Origin: JAWXBM01 sp034440115
Lineage (GTDB): Bacteria > Pseudomonadota > Gammaproteobacteria > Xanthomonadales > SZUA-36
Assembly (NCBI GenBank): GCA_034440115.1
Contig: JAWXBM010000121.1
Span: forward strand, 1-8,476
Reading direction: 5' to 3'
Length of the DNA stretch: 8,476 bases
Made by a program: the position numbers and the translations under genes. The notes beneath the pieces are model-generated. The model was given only the letters and a program-made list of their open reading frames with translations. It was not told the origin of the DNA and searched no databases. This document shows positions 1 through 5,133 of this stretch, piece after piece; within the stretch, counting starts at the first letter, position 1; each line of letters starts with the position of its first letter.

Positions 1-392
1 ATGTTGACGTAGAGATTTCCAGCCTGGAAGCTCGCATACTGCTCAGCTGTCAGCATTGTGCCCGCCGGGACTGCATAGGTGTTTCCGTTCTTTGTGAGAG
101 GAATGATCACCTCTCCATTCTTGCCCGGTGCCGCTTCATGGATGTGTGCCGCTGTCCCGGCGATCCCGGTACTCATCACGCTGCCGCTAACTGTTCTGTC
201 GCTACCTATAACGATTGAACTGGTACCGTCGCCAGCGCTCTCGACCGGCGGCACTTCCTGATCACCGGTCAGTGTCGTCGTTATCTCGGTAGCAGCTGTG
301 GTGCCCGCATACGCGCCGAATGCAGCTATCGTCAAGATCAACGCTGTACCGAGTGGTAACCACACTCGTCTCGGAATTATGTCGCTATACAT
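1..392 (-). CDS. CHRD-domain secreted protein, C-terminus beyond window
   Basis: The 130 visible residues begin with a signal peptide: basic residues (RR) at 8-9, a hydrophobic core at about 11-27 and a plausible cleavage site after AYA (residue 29). A CHRD-type domain follows, named after the chordin repeat. Its hallmarks are LTGDQEVPPV (41-50), GTAAHIHEAAPGKNG (79-93), VPAG-MLT (108-114) and F-AGNLYVN (122-130). Bacterial CHRD proteins are exported, and their biochemical role is not established. The start at 392 is preceded by AGGAG at a good distance (AGGAGTTTGAT-ATG). The gene is cut by the left edge, so the end of the domain is not visible. Its promoter, ribosome binding site and first nine codons resemble the region in front of the 407-residue gene at 2380, which suggests shared control. 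I am confident of the family but not of the function. Confidence 0.9.
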   Translation of the reverse strand, partial: MYSDIIPRRVWLPLGTALILTIAAFGAYAGTTAATEITTTLTGDQEVPPVESAGDGTSSIVIGSDRTVSGSVMSTGIAGTAAHIHEAAPGKNGEVIIPLTKNGNTYAVPAGTMLTAEQYASFQAGNLYVN

Positions 393-473
393 ATCAAACT
401 CCTGCTGTGAAAGATTCGGATAAAGTATTACGCCCGAGCGAGCTCGGCCTGTCTGTTCGCTATCGAACGAAAA
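366..473 (-). repeat. Promoter/leader module, copy A (upstream of CHRD gene)
   Basis: This ~108-bp segment matches 2395-2503 at roughly four bases in five by hand alignment, with one single-base indel. On the minus strand it contains, in order, a 25-base block identical in both copies (449-473), the perfect dyad GTTCG-n4-CGAAC (455-468), a TAATACT sequence that could be a -10 box, AGGAG, the ATG at 392 and about nine codons. It ends inside the coding sequence. The function is inferred: a shared regulatory module, possibly with the dyad as a protein-binding site. Confidence 0.8.
393..473 (-). promoter_or_regulatory. Putative promoter region of CHRD gene with 14-bp dyad
   Basis: On the minus strand the dyad GTTCGATAGCGAAC lies about 63 bases upstream of the ATG, followed by AGACAG and, further down, GTAATACT. 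The same arrangement recurs upstream of the operon starting at 2421, and the dyad is the best-conserved part. A promoter with an operator or activator site is the natural reading. The sigma factor and the start of transcription cannot be fixed from sequence. Confidence 0.5.
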
Positions 474-482
474 CGTTGCAGT

Positions 483-572
483 TGTGCGATCCTGCATGCC
501 AGTCTCGACGACGTTCGGGAATCCACTTGTGAATGGATGACTGAATACAACGAGGAGCGGCCACACGAATAA
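483..572 (+). pseudogene. IS3-family transposase (OrfB, integrase type) C-terminal remnant
   Basis: In this frame the codons read SLDDVREST, then EWMTEYNEERPHE, then stop codons TAA TAG. The pattern 'LD-VR---EW--EYN-ERPHE' is the well-known C-terminal end of IS3-family OrfB transposases (rve integrase superfamily). Here the protein stops straight after the PHE motif, where the family normally continues with SLG-LTP. Nothing upstream of about codon 483 is recognisable as transposase, because the sequence there is the promoter of the CHRD gene. It is a short dead fragment with no start of its own. Its right end abuts the Old Yellow Enzyme remnant at about 567-572. Confidence 0.75.
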
Positions 573-713
573 TAGTCATAATAGTCTGCATGCATGGAGC
601 TCGGAGTGTCGCCGTCAAGATTTGCTCGATTGCGCGTCAGGGGGTGCCATAACGATGCGGTTGGGGAGGCTCATGTCCCCCAGCTGAGTCGGCGAAAAGA
701 GTTTGTCGGCCAT
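570..713 (-). pseudogene. Old Yellow Enzyme (alkene reductase, NemA-like) N-terminal remnant, frameshifted
   Basis: From the ATG at 713 the minus strand reads MADKLFSPTQLGD, then LPNRIVMAP, the typical start of FMN-dependent Old Yellow Enzyme family reductases. A ribosome binding site (AGGA) sits upstream of the ATG. After MAP the frame runs to a TGA at 615-617. Removing one base from the run of five C on the minus strand (G at 640-644 on plus) restores MAPLTRNRA and continues to ADYY, again matching the family (MAPLTR-RA ... ADYY). So this is the first ~45 codons of the gene, broken by a one-base homopolymer expansion and then cut off at about 570, where IS3 transposase sequence begins. The rest of the barrel, including the FMN and substrate residues, is absent. 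Confidence 0.75.
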
Positions 714-740
714 GCGAATATCCTGGTTTGAAAATGAGAA

Positions 741-783
741 TGGAACTTGCCACACCAAATGCAAGTTGCGTCCGAAAGTTCCA
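741..783. repeat. Nested inverted repeats upstream of the Old Yellow Enzyme remnant
   Basis: AACTTGC (744-750) pairs with GCAAGTT (761-767) across ten bases. The overlapping arm TGGAACTT (741-748) can instead pair with AAGTTCCA (776-783). The site lies 28-70 bases upstream of the remnant gene's start, so it may be a relict operator. Apart from this and a weak CTGTCC/GGACAG pair (800-805, 822-827), I see nothing convincing between 714 and 918. Confidence 0.4.
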
Positions 784-918
784 CGCTTCATGAGCGGACC
801 TGTCCAACGTCAGATTTTTTGGGACAGATGCCTGCCTGGCCTGAGTACAGCCATGGATATGCCCATTGCCGTAGGTGCCGTCACCATGCTGACCGCGGGC
901 TAGCCCCTATGGGATGGT

Positions 919-934
919 GCGCCGCAAGCGGCGC
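919..934. terminator. Hairpin just downstream of the yqaE-like gene, possible terminator
   Basis: GCGCCGCAAGCGGCGC is a perfect GC-rich hairpin (six pairs with a four-base loop), 8 bases beyond the stop of the minus-strand YqaE gene. It lacks a T-tract on the minus strand, so it is at best a weak intrinsic terminator or an mRNA 3'-end stabiliser. Confidence 0.35.
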
Positions 935-941
935 CCTTTCA

Positions 942-1100
942 TCAGCGAGTCGCGATGATCCAGACGGCATGGATGATGCCGGGGATATAGCCCAGAAGGG
1001 TAAGCAGGATGTTAAGGAAAAATTGAGCGCTCAAGCCCACCTCCATGAACACTCCCACCGGTGGTAACAATACTGCAAGTATCAGTTTTACGATGTCCAT
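942..1100 (-). CDS. YqaE/Pmp3 family small membrane protein
   Basis: This 52-residue protein begins MDIVKLILAVLLPPVGVF and has two hydrophobic segments (about 4-18 and 28-50). The PPVGV motif after the first helix and the LN-LLTLLGYIPGIIHA-W stretch after the connecting loop are diagnostic of the UPF0057/Pmp3/YqaE family. In yeast, Pmp3 affects plasma-membrane potential and salt tolerance; bacterial members are often stress-induced, but their mechanism is unknown. The start at 1100 is preceded by AGAGGAC about ten bases upstream. The gene follows the 407-residue membrane protein by 56 bases on the same strand with no obvious terminator between them, so co-transcription is likely. The length is normal for the family. 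Confidence 0.93.
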   Translation of the reverse strand: MDIVKLILAVLLPPVGVFMEVGLSAQFFLNILLTLLGYIPGIIHAVWIIATR

Positions 1101-1156
1101 GGTTATATCTGTCCTCTTTACCGGTGTTCAATTGACGAGCGAATTGTGGTTACTGC

Positions 1157-2380
1157 CTAGCGGTTTTCGCGAGTTTGGACGATAGCGCTTCGGCTCATAC
1201 CACTGGCACCGACCAAGCCGCCAAGCGCGGCCGCTCCGAGGCTCAATGCAATAGCAAAAAAGTAAAGCCAAAGCAGGGCTTGCGCGTAGTCAGATGTCGT
1301 TTCTACGGCGGCTTTGAATTCTGCAAGAATCTTGCCGCCTTGCTCTTCGATACTGGCGCTCACGCCATCCACAATCGCGGTGATTTCTGTTTCACTCAGA
1401 TCGGTGTTCGCCGCGAGGATTGTTTTCGCTCGCTCAGGATCACCGAACAAAAGAGCCCGCGATGCAGCAGTCGATGTCTCGGCGTCAAGTTGTTGCAGCG
1501 CAGTCTGTAATTCCTGACGGCTGACCTCGGGACCGCTCATTTCACTAACCGCCTGGAGCGAAGCATCAATTTGTTCAGTTAACCACTGGCTGACCTGCTG
1601 CCCGACTTCAGATTCCTCAGCCATGGTTTGTACTTGCTCGCTTACGCCCTCAACGATATCGCTAAGCTCAGCCGCAGATAAATCCAGCCCTCGCCTGAGC
1701 GTGCGTTTGGCCCCTTCGATGTCGCCGCTTACAATCTCCTGTACTACGCGCTCCAGTAACTGTGGATCCATATTGTCGATGGCGGTTCGCATTTCCTTCT
1801 GACTTACTTCGGCAACACCACTGGCTTCCGAGTTAGCGATAACCCTGGCGGCTTCACGCTTAAGACGAGCGCGCAGGTCATCTGTATAAGACGACGCGGC
1901 CAAATCCGCCGCTCCGCTGCCGAGCGCCTTCATTCCGGAAAACATAGCCCCACCGACACTGGAGGTGGCAGTCACCGCACCCTGCGTTAGCTTGGCCCCT
2001 GCAGAAACCACACCGCTGATGACCATGGCGTCCACAACAACGAGCGCGACAAAGCCAACCGACCAGACAATTACACCATGCATCAATCCCGAAGCATGCG
2101 TCATTCGGCCCGACAGATGTGCCGCTAACAGACCGCCAATAAAGTTCACTACCAGTGCCGACAGTACCACCCACACGGCCGCGCCAATTGCCAGCCCCCC
2201 CCCGCCTATAGCCGCCATGTCGGTAACGTCAACGACGCTGACACCAATCGCCGCGCCGAGAATCATTAATAACAAAGTGCCCGCAAGAATGACGGCCAGG
2301 CCCGCGAAAATGGCCCCCCAGTGGATCACAGGACCATTCTCAATCACGGCAACTGTTGTGTGCTCGTTCGATGTAATCAT
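1157..2380 (-). CDS. 407-residue membrane protein with duplicated cytoplasmic/periplasmic domain, function unknown
   Basis: I do not recognise a characterised family. The N-terminus is Gly/Ala/Val-rich with three likely membrane helices (about 19-47, 60-85, 100-128), and a fourth lies near the C-terminus (about 366-392). Between them is a soluble, acidic, probably helical region with two clear copies of a ~66-residue unit (about 191-256 and 285-350). Each unit has EVS--E--TA-, then GD-E-AK--L, a D-LS--E spacing, and IV-GVS. The start at 2380 has no strong ribosome binding site of its own, but its ATG overlaps the stop of a 14-codon leader ORF as ATGA, suggesting coupled translation. The YqaE gene follows downstream. 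The repeats look like a binding or oligomerisation domain held at the membrane; that role is inference. Confidence 0.85.
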   Translation of the reverse strand: MITSNEHTTVAVIENGPVIHWGAIFAGLAVILAGTLLLMILGAAIGVSVVDVTDMAAIGGGGLAIGAAVWVVLSALVVNFIGGLLAAHLSGRMTHASGLMHGVIVWSVGFVALVVVDAMVISGVVSAGAKLTQGAVTATSSVGGAMFSGMKALGSGAADLAASSYTDDLRARLKREAARVIANSEASGVAEVSQKEMRTAIDNMDPQLLERVVQEIVSGDIEGAKRTLRRGLDLSAAELSDIVEGVSEQVQTMAEESEVGQQVSQWLTEQIDASLQAVSEMSGPEVSRQELQTALQQLDAETSTAASRALLFGDPERAKTILAANTDLSETEITAIVDGVSASIEEQGGKILAEFKAAVETTSDYAQALLWLYFFAIALSLGAAALGGLVGASGMSRSAIVQTRENR

Positions 2381-2421
2381 CTTGTTATCCCAGTTCGTCT
2401 CGGAATTTTGTCGCTATCCAT
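2377..2421 (-). CDS. 14-codon leader ORF, translationally coupled to the 407-residue gene
   Basis: An ATG at 2421 sits directly behind a good ribosome binding site (AGGAGTTTCCT-ATG) and reads MDSDKIPRRTGITR, then TGA. The TGA overlaps the ATG of the large downstream gene (ATGA, four-base overlap), in a different frame. The first nine residues resemble the CHRD protein's N-terminus (MYSDIIPRR), because both lie in the duplicated module. It may be a true leader that delivers ribosomes to the next gene, or simply the cut-off start of a lost CHRD-like gene. Whether the peptide itself matters is unknown. Confidence 0.5.
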   Translation of the reverse strand: MDSDKIPRRTGITR

Positions 2422-2503
2422 AGGAAACTCCTACTTGCAAAGATTCGTGTATGAGTATTACACCCGTGCGAGCTTGATCTGTCTGTTCGCTATCGAACGA
2501 AAA
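2395..2503 (-). repeat. Promoter/leader module, copy B (upstream of leader ORF and 407-residue gene)
   Basis: This is the second copy of the module at 366-473. The 25-base block at 2479-2503 is identical to 449-473 and includes the dyad at 2485-2498. The TAATACT, AGGAGTTT, ATG and following codons are also conserved. Similarity ends within the mini-ORF, after the codons for IPRR. Confidence 0.8.
2422..2503 (-). promoter_or_regulatory. Putative promoter of the leader/407-residue/yqaE operon
   Basis: This holds the same dyad, -10-like TAATACT and ribosome binding site as the CHRD promoter. It lies in a ~200-base divergent intergenic region shared with the plus-strand phospholipase D gene at 2622. 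For that gene I could not pick a convincing plus-strand promoter; the stretch 2504-2600 is otherwise featureless and fairly AT-rich. Confidence 0.5.
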
Positions 2504-2621
2504 AATTTACTAATAAATGTCACGGTATCTCTCTGCGTGAACCTCGCAAAGTAAATATATGCTCCGATAGATTAGTTGCGCTGCGCCTAATTGCTATCGC
2601 GAGCCAATTGGAGAGCAAAAA

Positions 2622-3767
2622 ATGTCTCATTTAATCGAAAGCATGGTGTCAGCCTTGGGTTACAGTTTTGTCGAGGGCAACCGCGTGCAGGTGCTGCGCA
2701 ACGGTGATGAAATTTTTCCGGCCATGCTCAATGCAATCAACGAAGCTCAGAACACCATCGACATGGTGACCTTTGTTTATTGGACGGGCACGATTGCGGC
2801 AAAGTTTTCCGAAGCCCTGAGCAAGGCCGCTTCGCGGGGCGTAAAAACCAGGTTACTGCTGGATGCCGTGGGTTGCAGAAGCATGCAACAGCCCCTTATT
2901 GCCAATATGACCCGTGCGGGAGTCACCATTGCGTGGTTCAGGCCGATAGCGCAATGGAAAGTGTGGAAGTGGGACAATCGCACCCATCGAAAGCTGCTGC
3001 TGTGTGATCAGCAAGTAGCATTCACAGGAGGGGTGGGCATCGCCGAGGAATGGGAGGGAAATGCCAATAATCCATCAGAATGGCGCGATACGCATTTTCA
3101 GATCACGGGTCCCGTTGTCATGAACATGTATAGCGGGTTTTTAACCAACTGGTATGAAGCAGTAGATGTGGATGACGAGGAAATTCTGCTACCCCGCCGG
3201 CAGCTTGCAACCGGTAACGCCAGCATACAGGTTGTACGCTCACCTTCGTCCGTGAACTGGAGTGATATCGCGACCGTGTTTCGGACATTGTTGTCTGAGG
3301 CGCGCGAATCAATCTGGATTACCACCGCCTATTTTGTGCCCGACGATGTGCTCACAGGCCTGCTTTGTTCAGCGGTACAACGCGGTGTCGAGGTTCGGCT
3401 TCTGGTCCCGGGAGAACACAGCGACGAAGCATTTAGTCGCCTTAGCGGTGAAGATCAATTCCGACTGCTGCTAGACGAGGGCGTCGACATCTACCTGTTC
3501 GCTGCTACCATGCTGCACGCCAAGATCATGACCGTGGATCATTCGCTGGCAGTGGTGGGATCTGCAAATATGAATCATCGTTCGATGTCCAAGGATGAGG
3601 AGTTTTGCCTGATTATCGAGGATAGTGAAACACTTGAATTGCTCGAGCAACAGTTTGAAGCGGATATGGGGCGTAGCGATGCGCTCGATCTCGCCAATTG
3701 GAAGGAACGCAGCCTCTGGAGAAGGATTGGCGAAGTTGCAACGCGCTTATTGCGTGAAGAATTGTAG
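2622..3767 (+). CDS. Cardiolipin synthase-like phospholipase D family protein (two HKD motifs)
   Basis: This 381-residue protein carries two phospholipase D catalytic motifs (HxKxxxxD): HRKLLLCD with H122, K124 and D129, followed by FTGG, and HAKIMTVD with H299, K301 and D306, followed by GSAN-N-RS. Both sets of catalytic residues are intact. This is the fold of bacterial cardiolipin synthases, which transfer phosphatidyl groups to make cardiolipin. The size and lack of N-terminal membrane helices resemble ClsB/YbhO-type enzymes more than ClsA. The ATG follows GGAGAG (2610-2615) at a normal spacing. It is a monocistronic plus-strand gene between two minus-strand operons and converges with the DUF202 gene. 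Other PLD-superfamily activities cannot be excluded. Notably, a lone PLDc_N membrane peptide, a domain fused to Cls in other enzymes, is encoded at 6697-6864. Confidence 0.88.
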   Translation: MSHLIESMVSALGYSFVEGNRVQVLRNGDEIFPAMLNAINEAQNTIDMVTFVYWTGTIAAKFSEALSKAASRGVKTRLLLDAVGCRSMQQPLIANMTRAGVTIAWFRPIAQWKVWKWDNRTHRKLLLCDQQVAFTGGVGIAEEWEGNANNPSEWRDTHFQITGPVVMNMYSGFLTNWYEAVDVDDEEILLPRRQLATGNASIQVVRSPSSVNWSDIATVFRTLLSEARESIWITTAYFVPDDVLTGLLCSAVQRGVEVRLLVPGEHSDEAFSRLSGEDQFRLLLDEGVDIYLFAATMLHAKIMTVDHSLAVVGSANMNHRSMSKDEEFCLIIEDSETLELLEQQFEADMGRSDALDLANWKERSLWRRIGEVATRLLREEL

Positions 3768-3842
3768 CCAAAGCCACCAGGGTGAAGATGCTGACTGTTT
3801 GTACTTTGCCTTTAAACTGTTCGGCAGCGTTGCATTGATAGT

Positions 3843-4247
3843 TCAGTCAGTGAGATTCATAAACCATACTGCTGCGACCAGAGATCCGCTCCCTAATGAC
3901 ATTAGCCCAGCGACTAGTTTCAAATTTATCGGTTTGACCGGATTGGCATCATGGGAACTCAAACGCTTTTGCACGACGCTTCCGTTGTGTTGAGCTATCC
4001 AAAAGATAAATATCCCGATTACCATGAAAAGCGTTGCTATCGCTTTGGGAAGCCAGATTGGTTCAAGTTTCCCAAACAGTGCATTAAAGCCGAGGCCAAT
4101 CCCAATAGCGGCCAGACCCGTGCGTACCCACCCGGCAAATGTCCGCTCATTGGCCATTATCGTACGATCTTCAGCCCAATCCGTACGCTCATCTGCCATA
4201 TCGGTGCGTTTGTCCGCTAATTCATTGCTTGTGTTTTCTTTACTCAT
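3843..4247 (-). CDS. DUF202 (YidH-type) small membrane protein
   Basis: From the ATG at 4247 the protein has 134 residues. After a short polar start come heptad-like units LADKRTD, MADERTD, WAEDRTI and MANERTF, then AGWVRTGLAAIGIGLGF, the signature of DUF202. Three membrane helices are likely (about 40-58, 65-86, 109-131). The function of the family is unknown. I chose 4247 over the GTG at 4265 because AGGGA precedes the ATG at a suitable distance. The stop is 76 bases from the end of the convergent phospholipase D gene. A 48-codon ORF of unclear reality lies between this gene and the DUF2141 ORF upstream, overlapping this start by ATGA, so the two genes may be co-transcribed. Confidence 0.88.
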   Translation of the reverse strand: MSKENTSNELADKRTDMADERTDWAEDRTIMANERTFAGWVRTGLAAIGIGLGFNALFGKLEPIWLPKAIATLFMVIGIFIFWIAQHNGSVVQKRLSSHDANPVKPINLKLVAGLMSLGSGSLVAAVWFMNLTD

Positions 4248-4389
4248 ACTATTTTCCCTTCGCACAGCTTATCTTGTTGAGTCAGCCATGACCTCAGGCG
4301 GCGCATATTGAGTGTATAGATAGCATAAAAGCTGTTAACTCTGGGCTTCGGCACCAAAGCGACCAGCCTGGAGATAAGCATAATTCTCA

Positions 4390-5016
4390 TCAATATTTCA
4401 ATTTAATCGTCAGATTCAGTTTCTGCCCGTCGTAACTGAATCTGGCGGCAGAAAACGCAGGAGCGCCAATTTCGTCAATGGTCGTATTTGAAAAGCCGTA
4501 GCCTTCCGTGGGGATACCCATCCAATTGGTGTCGAGCTCACCGTTCATGTTCTCATCATGGATGACGGCGATCGCATAGGTTCCCGGCGGGATATCTGCA
4601 AAGTTGCATTGCGCCTGCGTCGTCTGAATTTTCTTCATTATAACCATCTTTGCGGAGCCCTGAAATTTCTTGGGAAACCCCTCTGGTGATTCGAAAATCC
4701 CACAAGCTAGATTTCCGGTACTGTTTCTTATGTTCTGAATTTTCACGTGAATTTGCAGGCATGATGTTTGGGAGAAAGCGCTGGCGGGAAGATTCAAAAA
4801 AATCAGCACGGTAAAAAACGCCACCCGTCGAATTTCCTTGCGGATCCGTATTTTCCGGTCCCGTGGAGAATATCGCTGATTTAATAGTAACGCTCCGGTT
4901 ATGATTTTCCTTACAGCTATGAATCGCAATCGAACTTTTGGCTGACCTTTGTCAATCCGTGGGCTCCAGATATCGAGCTGTGCCTGCAGGCTTTTTTTGT
5001 AAGTTTCCGTGCTCAT
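4390..5016 (-). CDS. DUF2141 exported protein, fused in frame to a remnant N-terminus; true start uncertain
   Basis: The C-terminal ~110 residues are a DUF2141 domain. They show IRNSTGNLACGIFESPEGFP, then IPPGTYAIAVIHDENMNGELD, WMGIPTEGYGFSN, and a final LTIKLKY. The family is secreted and of unknown function. Just before it lies a signal-peptide-like segment (RRVAFFTVLIFL, then PASAFSQ). No ATG sits at that signal peptide. The only strong start is the ATG at 5016, behind AAGGAGA, and it gives a 208-residue protein whose export signal lies at about residues 73-97. A GTG within RRV, behind AAGGAA, is an alternative that would give a short exported protein lacking a basic n-region. An ATG at 5127 also opens this frame but has no visible ribosome binding site. 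Confidence 0.75.
   Translation of the reverse strand: MSTETYKKSLQAQLDIWSPRIDKGQPKVRLRFIAVRKIITGALLLNQRYSPRDRKIRIRKEIRRVAFFTVLIFLNLPASAFSQTSCLQIHVKIQNIRNSTGNLACGIFESPEGFPKKFQGSAKMVIMKKIQTTQAQCNFADIPPGTYAIAVIHDENMNGELDTNWMGIPTEGYGFSNTTIDEIGAPAFSAARFSYDGQKLNLTIKLKY
4933..5016 (-). pseudogene. Remnant N-terminus of a small coiled-coil protein
   Basis: The first ~28 codons after the strong start at 5016 read MSTETYKKSLQAQLDIWSPR then IDKGQPK. This resembles the beginning of a family of small acidic coiled-coil proteins (pattern Y--KL-AQL-EW---ID-L-AKA) that I recall from proteobacterial genomes. Beyond this point the expected Ala/Glu/Lys heptads are missing in all three frames. It looks like a gene whose body was lost, leaving its ribosome binding site and start joined to the downstream DUF2141 gene. 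The family assignment is from memory and the match is short. Confidence 0.4.
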
Positions 5017-5133
5017 GTTTAGTCTCCTTTCCTGTAAAAACCCAATCAATGCCAGAGTCAGTGATAGGAATTTGATTTTTTGACGAGTTGACGCGTTCTG
5101 GCCACGAAAGCCCCTCCCATCGAACATGCGGCC

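Noticed and set aside
800..827. CTGTCC...GGACAG with a T-run as an insertion-sequence end belonging to the IS3 remnant
   Set aside because: It is about 230 bases from the transposase tail, with the reductase remnant in between, and the arms are only six bases. I cannot tie it to a known IS end without a database search.
703..1067. Plus-strand ORFs at 703-903 and 747-1067
   Set aside because: They lie antisense to the reductase remnant's upstream region and the YqaE gene, have no ribosome binding site and show no family resemblance.
1965..2554. Plus-strand ORFs at 1965-2423 (152 codons) and 2321-2554
   Set aside because: They are antisense to the 407-residue gene and its promoter. The long open frame comes from the GC-biased Ala/Val/Thr codons of the real gene, and the translation is low-complexity.
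3791..3850. CTGACTG (3791-3797) / CAGTCAG (3844-3850) as a bidirectional terminator between convergent genes
   Set aside because: The arms are far apart (46 bases), there is no T-tract, and one arm overlaps the DUF202 stop. A seven-base match at this distance can be chance.
3625..3993. 122-codon plus ORF spanning the end of the phospholipase D gene and the DUF202 gene
   Set aside because: It overlaps two well-supported genes in other frames, and its translation resembles nothing known.
5017..5127. ATG at 5127 as the start of the DUF2141 ORF
   Set aside because: It gives a longer frame, but there is no Shine-Dalgarno before it, and the start at 5016 has a strong AAGGAGA. The extra residues match nothing.
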